Shown one piece after another: positions 23,628 to 32,299 of a stretch of 64,000 bases of DNA. The stretch is from Bacillota bacterium. Its GTDB lineage: Bacteria; Bacillota; Desulfotomaculia; Desulfotomaculales; Desulfallaceae. Both the position numbers and the translations under genes were made by a program. The stretch lies in assembly GCA_023439185.1 (NCBI GenBank), contig JAEXOR010000003.1, forward strand, positions 124,001 through 188,000, given 5' to 3'. The notes beneath the pieces were generated by a model. The model did no database searches, was not told where the DNA came from, and was given only the letters and a program-made list of their open reading frames with translations. Numbering within the stretch: the stretch's first letter is position 1; the number at the start of each line of letters is the position of its first letter.

Positions 23628-26600
23628 CTATGAATAAATAACCTTGCTGCCTTCATCCGTCGTCTCAATATCGATACCCTGGGGGAAGCGGGCTTTCATC
23701 GTCGGGTCGTGGGTGATGGCCAGGACCTTCAGGCTGCGGTACCGGCTCTGGATGGTTTCCAGGGCGTCACAATAAGCCTGGGTGCCGTCGGCGTCAAGAA
23801 ATGGCGGTTCGTCGATGAACAGCATGCCAAGCTGGATCCCGGCCCGGCTGCTTTTGGTCTCCGCCAGGGCGAGTATTGCCGACAGAGCAGCTTTTACCCG
23901 TTCGCCACCGGACTTGGACAGGTACGGCAGTCGGCCGCCGTTCTCGTTGATGATGATGTCAAGGGTGACAACTTCCTTCTTGTTGTTGCTCTTGAGCAGC
24001 TTTTCGGTCACGAATTCCATACTCATTTTGCCGCCGCTCATCTGACCGAGGATGTTGTTGGCCGTGGCCTCTAGCATAGGGACGATGGACCGGATGATGT
24101 TATGGGGTACGCCGTCCTGGGAGAAGGCCTTTTTCAGTTCTTCATACAGGGTCGCCCTGGACGCCAGTTCCTTGACCTGGCCCTGAAGGAGCTTAATTTC
24201 AGACTTTGAGGCCCTTATGTTTTCGAGCAGGTTATTCAGGGCGCCGATATCCATGGACAGGGTCCGGATCTCGTCCTGCAGGGAAGAGATCCTCCCTTCG
24301 GCGATGTCCAGCTCCGACCGCAGGCTTTCGCTGCCGGCGGCCGTCAGGTTCTCTGTCTCCAAATCCTGCTGCTTGGTCATGATCTCGGCGGCGATACTAA
24401 ACAGCTCGTCGTCGAGCTCCCGGATCCTGACTTTGGCGGCGGCCTTTTTCTCCCGCGCCGCCGGCAAAAGCTTTTCCTGATCAAGAACCTGCCTGGCGGT
24501 AACAAGCTCGGCCCGCAGGGCGGTATACTGCTCTGCGGCGGCTCTCATGCTGTCCAGTTCCTGCCGGGCTTTTTCTATGCCGGCGTCCAGGCTGAGCGAC
24601 GTTTCGTCCAGTTCGTCCAGTTTCAGGTTGATGCCCTCGATGCGGGTGTCGATAAGAGATATTTGTTCCTGGTAGCCAGACAAGGCTTCATATTCTCTGG
24701 CTTTGCCCTCGAGCGAAGCAACCAGCGCCCGCTTGGCTTTGACGGCTTCCTGGTCATAACCCAGGGCGTCGCGGCGCTGCGTCAAGGCATCAATGAGGCT
24801 CTGCGCCTCGGCCAACTTGGCTTTTTGTTCACTGTCCCACTGCTGGCACTCTTTTTTATACGGTGCAATCCGGGCTTTGGCGACCTGGGCGTCAGCCAGG
24901 AACCGGCAAGTCGCCCGGGCCTGGTCGATGCAGCCGCTATTTTCGAGGATCGAGGCTTTTTCTTTTAGGGACCTGTACTCGGCGTTCCGCCCGGCGTATT
25001 CGGAGTTATAGCAATACTGCATCTGGTTTTTAGTTTTTTCGGCCGCTGAAATCTCGTCGCTGATCCGGATGAATTCGTTGGACTTTTCCTCAAGCAAAGA
25101 AAGCTCTGCTTTTTCGGCCAGGTATATTTCACGCTGAGCCCTAAGCTCCTCCGCCATGGCGATTTTTGAGGCCAGGGGTGCCCGTTTTGACCTCATGGTA
25201 TCCAGCTCAAGCCTGAGGCGTCCGGCTTCCTTCTGCACGCTCTCCTTGTTGTCCTGAAGTTTGCTGTATTCCAGCCGCTTGGCGTCAAAAAGCGCCTTGC
25301 TGGAGAGCAGCTCCTTTTCCTTTTCCAGCAGGGCGTGGTAGTGACTGACGCCTTCGGCGATGGCCTGCTCCCGGGAGAGGACAAGGTTGGCATTGTCCAG
25401 GATGACCATATGCGCTGATTTGTTGCTCTCGGTGGTTGTCTTTTTTGCGGTCAGGCGGGCAACCTCTTCCTGCAGCTTCAGAGCGCGAGCGGCCGCCTCC
25501 AGCTTGGAATTCAACCGGAGCTTGAGGCCGTCGGCTTCCCGAGTGAAGGATTTAATATGATCAGTTTTGACAGCGACCTGGTCGTTGCCCCTGGCCACTT
25601 CACGCTGGATCCCTTCTTCGTCCGGCAGGGAGGAAGACAGCTTTTCCAACTCGTCATTTTTCTGACGGATTAACCGGTTAACTTCGGTGGCCTTATCCTT
25701 GGCGATGGCCTCCATCTCGTTGTAAACGCCCAGGCCGAGGATTTTGCCCAGGATGGCCATCCGGCTTTCCTTGTCCGCCTGCAGGAAAAGCCCGTATTGG
25801 TCCTGCATAATCAGGGCGCAGCTCCGCATGGTCAGGCTGTCCATACCGAGGATGTCCACAATCCGGTCCTGGGTGTCGTTCATCCGCTCCATGGAACGGT
25901 CGACCCATTCGCCGTCGACCAGCTCGGAGAGGTTAAGGGTGCCTTTGCCGCTCTTGGTCCTGGTCCGGGTAACCCGGAAAGTCTTATCCCCGATCTTGAA
26001 AGTAAACCGGATGCTACCGGACCTGGCCTTTTCGGCGTTACTGATCCACCCGGTCAGGTCCCCTTCTCTCGGTTCCTCATATAGGCAATCCAGCATGGAG
26101 TCCATGAACAGGCTGCTCTTGCCGCTGCCGTTCTTGCCATTGACGGTGCAGAAGGTAATGTCTTCAAAGGAGAAGGTTTCCTCGGGATATTTGCGGTAAT
26201 TGCGCACTTCGATCTCCACCGGCACGAAAAGACCAGTGAAGGAGGCCGTGATGTTTTTGGCCGCGGCTTCGGCAATAACCGGTCGGGCCGCTTCGAGCAG
26301 CGCGGCAATCTGGTCCTCCGGGACGGCCTTTTCCAGCAGGTATTCCCGCAGGTTATCTTCCGGGGAATTTTGTTCAGAAAGCTCGTTTCGGTTGACGGTG
26401 ATAGTGATCTTCTCGGGGGTAATCTCCTGGACCCAGAAGGCGCCCTCGTCGTAAAGCCATTTTTCTAGCAGGGCCTTATTGAAAGCCTTATTTTGCTCAT
26501 CCGTGCAGTTGTACAGGACGCGGACGATTTTATTTTGCGTTTGCCAGCCCAACTGGCCTAAAGTGATCCTGCCGGAATTGAAAGCCTCTACGTCGTCTGC

Positions 26601-27464
26601 ATCCATGCGGATCGTCAGAAATTCCCGCGCAGGAAGTTTATAAAATTCATGCCGGCGGCTATCTCTGCCGAGGGTATGCATGTAGAAACCCCGATCCTGC
26701 CCTTCGTCATTAAAATTAAAGGCGTTGATGGCGCCGGAATAAAACGCATTTTGGCAGCTTGGGACCTGCTGCGGCCGGTGGATATGGCCCAGGGCGACCA
26801 AATCAAACCCGGCGGCGTCCAGGGCCTCGGGGAGAATAACCGGCTCGAACTGTGATAAGAATTGAACCTGGCCGCTCTCGGTATTGCAGCCCGGCACGGT
26901 ATAGTGCGCCAGCAGGATGGACGGATAAGCAGGATCGCATGATGCTTTCAGGCCAAGAACAATTTTACTGAGCTCCTCAGTGAAGACCTGGTTCTCTTCC
27001 TCTTTGGACAGTCCGGGAAATTTGGCTCGGAAGACCCCGCGGTCAAAGCCGGGCAGGCAGGCGACAGACACTATTTCCTCATGCGCCGTCGCTATCCTGA
27101 ACGCTTGCGGTTCGGTCGCAATGAATACGCCAAGAAATCCTAAAAAATGCGCTTTGAGCAATTCAAATTGCTCCGCGCCGTCGTGGTTTGGCGTACCTCT
27201 CAGCAACACGACAGGGCATATGCCGGCAAGGGCTTCAATGGCATTGATGGCGATTTTAACTTCCGAAAGCCCCCTGTCCGCCCATACCCGGGCGGCGTGG
27301 AAGATATCGCCCGAAATGACCACGATATCCGGGTGCTCCAGGCATGCCCTGTCATACAGATGCTGGATGCAGTCTATGGTGTCCTTGCCCCTGAGGTTCT
27401 GGCCGTTCTTTTCGGGGCCCGGGAAATTCCCGATGTGCCAGTCGGAGGTATGCAGGATTCTCAT
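23628..27464 (-). CDS. Fused SbcD-SbcC (Mre11-Rad50-like) nuclease-ATPase
   Basis: A 1278-residue single polypeptide. Residues 1 to about 410 are an SbcD/Mre11 phosphoesterase with ILHTSDWHIG, VISGDIFH, TPNHDG, LLAHY and LGHIHRPQ as metal-binding motifs. From about residue 425 the SbcC/Rad50 ATPase begins, with Walker A NGKNGSGKSS. A long coiled coil of some 550 residues follows with a hinge at GCIDQARATC, and then the signature motif LSKSGGERVKAALSA and Walker B MLFIDEPPFLDADG. SbcCD processes DNA hairpins and double-strand ends. The two subunits are normally separate genes. The start overlaps the upstream 53-codon gene by ATGA. Confidence 0.93.
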   Translation of the reverse strand: MRILHTSDWHIGNFPGPEKNGQNLRGKDTIDCIQHLYDRACLEHPDIVVISGDIFHAARVWADRGLSEVKIAINAIEALAGICPVVLLRGTPNHDGAEQFELLKAHFLGFLGVFIATEPQAFRIATAHEEIVSVACLPGFDRGVFRAKFPGLSKEEENQVFTEELSKIVLGLKASCDPAYPSILLAHYTVPGCNTESGQVQFLSQFEPVILPEALDAAGFDLVALGHIHRPQQVPSCQNAFYSGAINAFNFNDEGQDRGFYMHTLGRDSRRHEFYKLPAREFLTIRMDADDVEAFNSGRITLGQLGWQTQNKIVRVLYNCTDEQNKAFNKALLEKWLYDEGAFWVQEITPEKITITVNRNELSEQNSPEDNLREYLLEKAVPEDQIAALLEAARPVIAEAAAKNITASFTGLFVPVEIEVRNYRKYPEETFSFEDITFCTVNGKNGSGKSSLFMDSMLDCLYEEPREGDLTGWISNAEKARSGSIRFTFKIGDKTFRVTRTRTKSGKGTLNLSELVDGEWVDRSMERMNDTQDRIVDILGMDSLTMRSCALIMQDQYGLFLQADKESRMAILGKILGLGVYNEMEAIAKDKATEVNRLIRQKNDELEKLSSSLPDEEGIQREVARGNDQVAVKTDHIKSFTREADGLKLRLNSKLEAAARALKLQEEVARLTAKKTTTESNKSAHMVILDNANLVLSREQAIAEGVSHYHALLEKEKELLSSKALFDAKRLEYSKLQDNKESVQKEAGRLRLELDTMRSKRAPLASKIAMAEELRAQREIYLAEKAELSLLEEKSNEFIRISDEISAAEKTKNQMQYCYNSEYAGRNAEYRSLKEKASILENSGCIDQARATCRFLADAQVAKARIAPYKKECQQWDSEQKAKLAEAQSLIDALTQRRDALGYDQEAVKAKRALVASLEGKAREYEALSGYQEQISLIDTRIEGINLKLDELDETSLSLDAGIEKARQELDSMRAAAEQYTALRAELVTARQVLDQEKLLPAAREKKAAAKVRIRELDDELFSIAAEIMTKQQDLETENLTAAGSESLRSELDIAEGRISSLQDEIRTLSMDIGALNNLLENIRASKSEIKLLQGQVKELASRATLYEELKKAFSQDGVPHNIIRSIVPMLEATANNILGQMSGGKMSMEFVTEKLLKSNNKKEVVTLDIIINENGGRLPYLSKSGGERVKAALSAILALAETKSSRAGIQLGMLFIDEPPFLDADGTQAYCDALETIQSRYRSLKVLAITHDPTMKARFPQGIDIETTDEGSKVIYS

Positions 27465-27622
27465 CTTTTCGCGCCCCCTTTGGCTGATTTTGGACTTCTC
27501 TTGAATCGGGCGAGGATGAATAGGGTGAGGACATCGGTAAAGCCTTGCGTCAGCACCTGTATTTCCCGTTCTGTCAGTCCGGCCAGGGCTATGCCGTCGG
27601 TGGTGACTTTTAGTGCGTTCAT
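27461..27622 (-). CDS. 53-codon small gene between the SSAP-position gene and sbcDC
   Basis: A 53-residue protein beginning MNALKVTTDGIALAGLTEREI and ending SAKGGAKR. The ATG overlaps the upstream stop as ATGA, its own stop overlaps the sbcDC ATG as ATGA, and GAGGAGG sits seven bases before the start. This double coupling makes it very likely to be real despite its size. The C-terminus is basic. The function is unknown. Confidence 0.75.
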   Translation of the reverse strand: MNALKVTTDGIALAGLTEREIQVLTQGFTDVLTLFILARFKRSPKSAKGGAKR

Positions 27623-28770
27623 TGGGCGCCTCCTCTGGAACCTTTAGACTGGCAGCTCATGCAGAGCGGCTGGCTAAAGTTTTTAATAGAAAAAGCGGAA
27701 ACCTTGTCTGTGATAGCCGCCCCGCAGTTCTGGCACTGGTTGGGATCATTGCGGTCGATAGGGGTATCGTTCATATCGTCCTGATTATCAGGCTCGTCGG
27801 AAGGGCCGGCGCCGTCAAAAGGATTATCATCGTCAGGGTCCAGGTTATCGGAAGCAAAGGCGGCGTTAGTCGCGAATTCCTCCGGGTTAAAATCATCCCG
27901 GGCGGGCTGATCGAGGTAAGTAGGCGCTGCGGCCAGGGCCCGGGAACTGCCGAACATATTATTTACCGATGATATCCCCTGTTCGAGCATGGCCCGGCGC
28001 ACTTCCGGGTTGTTAAAATCGGGGCTGAAGGTTACCCGCGGAATCACAAAAGGCTTTTTCAGCTCCTCCAGGGTATAGGTGCCTTTCATTCCGATCAGAG
28101 CGCGGATTACCCGGAGGATAGCGCCGGTCATGGCCTTTTCAGCGAAGGTTTTCCGCAGCAGAGTCATGTTGACCAGTACAGACCGGTCGATATACTTCTG
28201 GCGGTCCTCGTCCGCAATCTTATAGGCTTTGCAGGACTTGCCCCACTTGTCGACGGCGTCAATCCACTCGCCCTTGAAGAGTTTTGCGGCTTCCTGGGCG
28301 GCTTTATGTTCTGTGATACCCTGCAGGGCTTTGTCCATGAATTCGAGCCGGAAGCGGTCCTCTTCGTCATCCAGGTTGATGACCTTTTCGTCGCAGTGGG
28401 TTTTCCCGGTGCCGTCCGGCATGCGCATGGCGCCGAAGGCCTTGGCTTTATAGCAGTTCTTGCTGATGAAGGTGCCGAAGGTATTGTTCGGGTCAAACTG
28501 GATGCCGGCAGCAGCCGCCAATTTCATCAGCAGAGGCTTGGCCGGGGAGAATACGTCGGCATAAATATCCTTCCCGGTCTTCTGATTGGTGCCGGCCTTT
28601 ACGCTGCCGACCTTGAAGATATCGCCTGATTTGTCGGATATGTCCGCCGTTACTTCCATGACGGTATATTTGTAGAACGGGTTAATTTGGGCCTCATTAC
28701 TGATCGGCATGAGCAAATTGACATTTGCGCCGCTGAATTTGTTTTGGACTTCGGCGAGTGAGTTTTGCAT
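27619..28770 (-). CDS. Phage protein in the single-strand-annealing-protein position
   Basis: A 383-residue protein with no motif I can name securely. Its N-terminal two thirds (MPISNEAQINPFYKYTVMEV, later SVLVNMTLLRKTFAEKAMTGAILRVIRALIGMKGTYT) form an alpha/beta region. A very acidic linker (residues about 300-345) leads to a C-terminal zinc ribbon CQNCGAAITDKVSAFSIKNF...LCMSC. Genes in this place beside sbcCD-type exonucleases usually encode RecT/Erf-like annealing proteins, and RNMTLLRKTFAEKAMTGA-like segments are compatible, but this is inference. GGAGGG precedes the ATG. Confidence 0.6.
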   Translation of the reverse strand: MQNSLAEVQNKFSGANVNLLMPISNEAQINPFYKYTVMEVTADISDKSGDIFKVGSVKAGTNQKTGKDIYADVFSPAKPLLMKLAAAAGIQFDPNNTFGTFISKNCYKAKAFGAMRMPDGTGKTHCDEKVINLDDEEDRFRLEFMDKALQGITEHKAAQEAAKLFKGEWIDAVDKWGKSCKAYKIADEDRQKYIDRSVLVNMTLLRKTFAEKAMTGAILRVIRALIGMKGTYTLEELKKPFVIPRVTFSPDFNNPEVRRAMLEQGISSVNNMFGSSRALAAAPTYLDQPARDDFNPEEFATNAAFASDNLDPDDDNPFDGAGPSDEPDNQDDMNDTPIDRNDPNQCQNCGAAITDKVSAFSIKNFSQPLCMSCQSKGSRGGAQ

Positions 28771-28828
28771 TATAATCCCTCCAAAATCTTGATTCGCTTG
28801 AATTTTCGTGCTAAAGTATTCTTGTGGA

Positions 28829-29104
28829 TCAAACGGATTGCGTTTGCTGGGTCAGAGCGGCGCAATCTTTTTTATTGCCGGTAAGGTTGTTAAGGGTTTC
28901 CGCGGATAGCCGGGACTGGTAAACGGCTTCGGCTATCAGACGGGCCAGGTACCAGGGCTTACGCCTCTCCCCGTCGAGATCTCCCTCAATGCGGATAATA
29001 TAAGCGAGCTTATCTGATGCCCGCTCCTCGGCCAGAGCCATTTCCTCATCGGTAACCTTCGCGCCCAGTATCTTTTCCACGCGACCCCTCAAGTCTTCAG
29101 CCAA
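28829..29104 (-). CDS. Small charged hypothetical phage protein
   Basis: About 91 residues of convincing coding sequence (LAEDLRGRVEKILGAKVTDEEMALAEERASDKLAYIIRIEG, ending ALTQQTQSV). The frame stays open far upstream but that part reads as junk, so the start is a TTG at 29104 or 29110 (or GTG 29113) behind AAAGGGG. The exact start is uncertain. The function is unknown. Confidence 0.55.
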   Translation of the reverse strand: MAEDLRGRVEKILGAKVTDEEMALAEERASDKLAYIIRIEGDLDGERRKPWYLARLIAEAVYQSRLSAETLNNLTGNKKDCAALTQQTQSV

Positions 29105-29174
29105 CCGCAACACCCCTTTCCGCGAGAAACTTTTCGATATCGGCCTGGGCGATGGTGCCGCCGGCCTTAGGCAT
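29097..29174 (-). CDS. Possible 25-codon peptide
   Basis: An ATG at 29174 gives the 25-residue frame MPKAGGTIAQADIEKFLAERG with a TGA overlapping the next gene start. It fills the gap between two genes and looks peptide-like, but it lacks a clear ribosome site. It might be a real leader or the remnant of a frameshifted N-terminus of the following gene. Confidence 0.3.
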   Translation of the reverse strand: MPKAGGTIAQADIEKFLAERGVAVG

Positions 29175-29189
29175 GTTCGCAATAAACTT

Positions 29190-29549
29190 CTACTTGAAAT
29201 CCTGGTGCAGTGGATAGGCCTTTTCCTCTCCAACAAAGAGAGCCAGGATATTAAGCGCCAGTTCTGCGGGCCCGCTGCCGCCATAGCCCCACTCAAACCC
29301 ATCCGGGCTGTGCCGCACGATCCGGTGTGGTACATTCACGAGCGGCCTGCCGCTGGGATCCCGTTTGCAGACGATGTTTTCGGGAAACAGAGTAGCTTCA
29401 TACCGGCTTTCACCGGGCTGGCCGGGTTCCTGGTTCTTTGCCGACATTGATGTGCCCACCACCTTTTGGTAGCAGATTTTCCCGTAACCGGCTTTGATGC
29501 AGTCGGGATTGGTCAAAACTCTATTGCAGCGGTTACAACGTGTTGCCAA
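29190..29549 (-). CDS. DUF6011-type zinc-finger phage protein
   Basis: A 119-residue protein starting from TTG (29549), with AAGGAGG eight bases upstream. The N-terminus TRCNRCNRVLTNPDCIKAGYGKICYQK (CxxC...C...C) is the DUF6011 zinc-binding module. The C-terminal half (GRPLVNVPHRIVRHSPDGFEWGYGGSGPAELALNIL) resembles DUF6166, a small module seen in mobile elements. Its function is not known. Confidence 0.72.
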   Translation of the reverse strand: MATRCNRCNRVLTNPDCIKAGYGKICYQKVVGTSMSAKNQEPGQPGESRYEATLFPENIVCKRDPSGRPLVNVPHRIVRHSPDGFEWGYGGSGPAELALNILALFVGEEKAYPLHQDFK

Positions 29550-29913
29550 TTCTCGGACCTCCTTTCCTCGTTTTTATCCTTATATCGAGCCACCGGGCAG
29601 CCGCCCAGTAAGCCAGGGCGCCGACGGCCAGAATAAGCAGCCACTCACCGCCAGCGGCGGGATAACCCCTCTCGGCGTAAGCCGCCGGAATGGCCCATAA
29701 AGAAATAAGCCAGGCTGCAAATACGGAAATTCCTATTTTGACAAGGAACAAGCCGGCCTTGACAGCGACCTTCTTAATGCCTCGCTTGAGCAATAAGGGC
29801 ATACGTAACCATCTTTTCGAATGATGGTTAGCACGCTGATGCTCCACATGCGGGAACATCTGACACATCTTGCTTTCATGCACATCTTTCTCCCCTTTCC
29901 GGATATTTTTCAA
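29533..29913 (-). CDS. Predicted two-pass membrane protein
   Basis: A 126-residue basic protein with hydrophobic segments at about residues 52-80 (GLFLVKIGISVFAAWLISLWA) and 90-108 (WLLILAVGALAYWAAARWL). It overlaps the DUF6011 gene by 17 bases and carries the ribosome site of that gene inside its end. The exact start among several is uncertain. The function is unknown. Confidence 0.5.
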   Translation of the reverse strand: MKNIRKGEKDVHESKMCQMFPHVEHQRANHHSKRWLRMPLLLKRGIKKVAVKAGLFLVKIGISVFAAWLISLWAIPAAYAERGYPAAGGEWLLILAVGALAYWAAARWLDIRIKTRKGGPRIGNTL

Positions 29914-30120
29914 TCAGTTAGCTGCCGCGATGGCGCCCTCGGCGATGTCTTCCGGGTCGCAGTAGAATTTTTCAAGGAAAAATTTCTTCGGCACCTTGCC
30001 AGCGACCGTGATATAACCTTTATCCTTAAGCTCCTTATTCAGGTCCTGAATGATTTTGTATGCTTTGGACTGGGACACGCCAAGCAGGGCCATAACATCG
30101 CTAACCGTATAAAACGCCAT
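29914..30120 (-). CDS. Small HTH / excisionase-like protein
   Basis: A 68-residue protein (MAFYTVSDVMALLGVSQSKAYKIIQDLNKELK...) with a MerR/excisionase-type winged helix and an acidic tail. GGGAGGG lies before the ATG at 30120. The longer open frame upstream has no ribosome site. It is an early gene of the leftward operon, where an excisionase or early regulator would be expected. Which one is not resolved. Confidence 0.7.
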   Translation of the reverse strand: MAFYTVSDVMALLGVSQSKAYKIIQDLNKELKDKGYITVAGKVPKKFFLEKFYCDPEDIAEGAIAAAN

Positions 30121-30134
30121 CCGTATCCCTCCCC

Positions 30135-30614
30135 TCACCTGATGTTTTTTTCCGCCCATAGCCTAAGGGACAGGGCATTCTTTGCGATCAGGTCGAGCGC
30201 ATCCAGCACCTGATCGAGTTGCGGCCGCTCCTTATCCTCAATCACGCCGTCGGAGGCGATATCCAGCAGGGTGTCTTTGATGGTGGTTACCCGCTGAAAG
30301 GCTGCCAGGACCTGCAGGGTTATCCGGTCTAGCTCCGCCAGCTCTATTAGCGGAACGGTGTGCTTGCCAAGGGGGCATTGCCGGGAGCAGAAATGATTGC
30401 CGAGCTCGGGCGCGTTATATACGTCGCTCATCAGCAGGACTTCCTCCGGGTATGGGTCCAGGCTGCTGAGCTCAATCCTGGCAAGCCTTGTCCTTTCGAT
30501 GCCGATGATTTCCGCCGCGCCCTCTCTGCTGTTTAGCTTGTCGTTGCACGATGCTGCCTCAATTCGTGCGGAATAATACACGTTACCAGCCGCTTTCGTA
30601 GCTTTTTTAGTCAT
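30135..30614 (-). CDS. Phage XRE-like regulator with zinc-type cysteines
   Basis: A 159-residue protein. Residues 20-60 look like a helix-turn-helix (REGAAEIIGIERTRLARIELSSLDPYPEEVLLMSDVYN). A CSRQCPLG motif follows (about residues 77-84), then a long helical tail. This family is common in Clostridial prophages just after the switch region. The 5' region holds two operator dyads (30654-30697), so it is probably controlled by the repressor. Confidence 0.75.
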   Translation of the reverse strand: MTKKATKAAGNVYYSARIEAASCNDKLNSREGAAEIIGIERTRLARIELSSLDPYPEEVLLMSDVYNAPELGNHFCSRQCPLGKHTVPLIELAELDRITLQVLAAFQRVTTIKDTLLDIASDGVIEDKERPQLDQVLDALDLIAKNALSLRLWAEKNIR

Positions 30615-30653
30615 TTATCCCACCCGCTTTCCGCCATATAATGAATAGAAATA

Positions 30654-30697
30654 TTCCCGACAGGAAATAATAGCACAAAAAAATTCCTATTGGGAAT
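30654..30697. promoter_or_regulatory. Two repressor operator dyads (O1, O2)
   Basis: TTCCCGACAGGAA (30654-30666) and TTCCTATTGGGAA (30684-30696), the latter flanked by A and T to give a 15-bp near-perfect palindrome. They share the TTCC-N5-GGAA form with the three sites at 30946-31025 and lie upstream of the 159-residue regulator gene. Confidence 0.65.
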
Positions 30698-30893
30698 GTT
30701 CATCGGCGCAAAAAAGCTCGTCCATCGTTTTTCCTAAAAACCGGGCAAGCTTTATGCCTTCGCGGATTGTGGTCGGCACCGCTTCCGTCTCTTTTTTGTA
30801 GTAGGCCGCTTCGGTTTTAAGTTCGAGCAGGTTGGCAAGTTTCCTAACAGGAACGTTTTCGCTGAGTCGGGCATTCCTGAGGCCGATAAGCAC
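30687..30893 (-). CDS. Cro-like XRE regulator
   Basis: A 68-residue protein made almost wholly of one helix-turn-helix domain (NARLSENVPVRKLANLLELKTEAAYYKKETEAVP...GIKLARFLGKTMDELF). It is the first leftward gene after the divergent switch and is read from the strong promoter at 30938-30967. Position and size argue for a Cro-type antirepressor of lysogeny. Confidence 0.75.
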   Translation of the reverse strand: MLIGLRNARLSENVPVRKLANLLELKTEAAYYKKETEAVPTTIREGIKLARFLGKTMDELFCADEHSQ

Positions 30894-30937
30894 TACAATA
30901 TCCCTCCCTTTCTGGCATATCTTAGTAGAGTATTTTA

Positions 30938-30967
30938 ATTATACTTTCCTATTTGGAAAATTGTCAA
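30938..30967 (-). promoter_or_regulatory. Early leftward promoter
   Basis: On the minus strand a consensus TTGACA (30967-30962) and a consensus TATAAT (30943-30938) are separated by 18 bases. The operator TTCCTATTTGGAA lies exactly between them. This is the promoter of the cro-like gene and the long early operon. Confidence 0.8.
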
Positions 30968-31025
30968 TATAAAAATCAAAAAAATATTCCAGATAGGAAA
31001 GATTAGCCCTATTTCCTAATAGGAT
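30946..31025. promoter_or_regulatory. Three repressor operator dyads (O3-O5)
   Basis: TTCCTATTTGGAA (30946-30958, inside the leftward promoter), TTCCAGATAGGAA (30987-30999) and TTCCTAATAGGAT (31013-31025, just upstream of a TATAAT at 31030-31035 for the repressor gene). They match the two sites at 30654 and 30684. Binding by the CI-like protein would shut off the early promoter and could tune its own synthesis. Confidence 0.7.
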
Positions 31026-31050
31026 AATTTATAATAGCTCCAGAAAGGCG

Positions 31051-31482
31051 GTGATTAAAATCAATAGGATTAAGGAGCTCCGGGATGAGATGGGATGGAA
31101 CCAGACCGAACTTGGAGAGCGGCTTAAAGTCAATGCTTCAGCGGTTTCAAAATATGAAAGCGGCCGGACGCCACTGACAACCGAAACCATCGTAAAATTA
31201 ACCGAGATATTCGATGAGTCTTCTGACTATATTCTTGGCATCAGTAAAACAAGGAAAGAGAAAAAACATAAAAAGCCGCTCAGCCCAAAAGATATGGAGA
31301 AAATCAAAGAAGAGTCAAACCGGATAAAAGGCTTGATGATGACGTCTTTAGGCATGGCGTTTGATGGGGAGATTGGCGATGAGGGCACATATGAAAAGGT
31401 GATGTCTGCTCTTGATTGTGGAGCAAAACTCGCCAAAGAGGAAGCAAAAATAAAATATTCCGCTAAAAAGCCCAAGAGATAG
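31051..31482 (+). CDS. CI-like XRE repressor
   Basis: A 143-residue protein with an N-terminal helix-turn-helix (RIKELRDEMGWNQTELGERLKVNASAVSKYESGRTPLTTE, residues 5-45) and a lysine-rich C-terminus without a LexA-type peptidase domain. Cleavage is therefore probably done by the ImmA-like protein encoded next. The start is GTG with only a short gap to AAAGG, so a few-codon uncertainty remains. It is the first rightward gene of the switch and the presumed lysogeny repressor. Confidence 0.83.
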   Translation: MIKINRIKELRDEMGWNQTELGERLKVNASAVSKYESGRTPLTTETIVKLTEIFDESSDYILGISKTRKEKKHKKPLSPKDMEKIKEESNRIKGLMMTSLGMAFDGEIGDEGTYEKVMSALDCGAKLAKEEAKIKYSAKKPKR

Positions 31483-31490
31483 CGATACTT

Positions 31491-31925
31491 ATGGGTATAA
31501 AAAAGGTCGTCGCAAGCCTTGTACGGAAGCACGGCACTAATAATCCTTTTAAATTATGCGTCTTATTAAACATAGCAGTTTTATATAACGATCTTGGTAG
31601 CGTCCGAGGCATTTACCAATATAAATATAGAAAAAAAATTATCCACATCAACCAAAATCTCCCGGAGATCGACAGACGACAAGTCTGCGCCCATGAACTC
31701 GGCCATGCGATTCTACATAGAAGAGTCAACACCATTTTCTTAGATTTTTACACTATGCTCTTAAGCGACAAGCTTGAAATCGAAGCGAACCGTTTCGCAG
31801 CCGAACTACTTATAAGTGACAGCGATTTAGAGGACCCAATCTTCTATGAGGGGCTTCACATTAAACAGGTAGCAGCCGCCTTGGAAGTGTCAGAGCTGCT
31901 GCTTGAGTATAAACTAAAGTGGTGA
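31491..31925 (+). CDS. ImmA/IrrE-type metallopeptidase
   Basis: A 144-residue protein with the zincin motif VCAHELGHAILH (about residues 66-77) and the downstream EIEANRFAAELL that provides the third ligand, as in ImmA/IrrE (COG2856). In ICEBs1 and many prophages ImmA cleaves the repressor encoded next to it to trigger induction. Here the CI-like gene is eight bases upstream, which supports that role. Confidence 0.87.
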   Translation: MGIKKVVASLVRKHGTNNPFKLCVLLNIAVLYNDLGSVRGIYQYKYRKKIIHINQNLPEIDRRQVCAHELGHAILHRRVNTIFLDFYTMLLSDKLEIEANRFAAELLISDSDLEDPIFYEGLHIKQVAAALEVSELLLEYKLKW

Positions 31926-31930
31926 TATCT

Positions 31931-32299
31931 ATGAAATCCAAGCAAATAATTGCTCTGGTACTGATACTTTTAACCCTGCTGAGCTTTTCCGGCTGCGGGA
32001 AAAAATCGCCGACCGAACCGGCCGCTTCCGAGCCGGTGCCCGACCATAGCATTGTCTATGAGGTAATCAACGACCAGGACTACGGCACCGATCTAAGGAA
32101 TCACTCGTTCCGGGTGGTAGTGACCGCCGATGCTTCGGACGACCAGCTCCTGTGGGTATTTGGCAAGTTGGACAATAAGAAGTGGCGCGATGTTACGGTT
32201 TGGTTCTACAAAGACAAGGCCGCCGTTGAAGCCGGCGATCCCTACGATGTCGCCATGATTAAAAGAGCCGGCAGCGGGGAGCCGGAAATAACAAGATGA
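31931..32299 (+). CDS. Small prophage lipoprotein
   Basis: A 122-residue protein (start MKSKQI, ATG 31931) with a type II signal peptide and lipobox LSFSGC (Cys at about residue 22), then a Ser/Pro/Glu-rich spacer and a small beta-rich domain. It is expressed with the repressor and peptidase, the lysogenic set, and so may act at the cell surface in superinfection exclusion. That role is inferred from position and export only. Confidence 0.7.
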   Translation: MKSKQIIALVLILLTLLSFSGCGKKSPTEPAASEPVPDHSIVYEVINDQDYGTDLRNHSFRVVVTADASDDQLLWVFGKLDNKKWRDVTVWFYKDKAAVEAGDPYDVAMIKRAGSGEPEITR

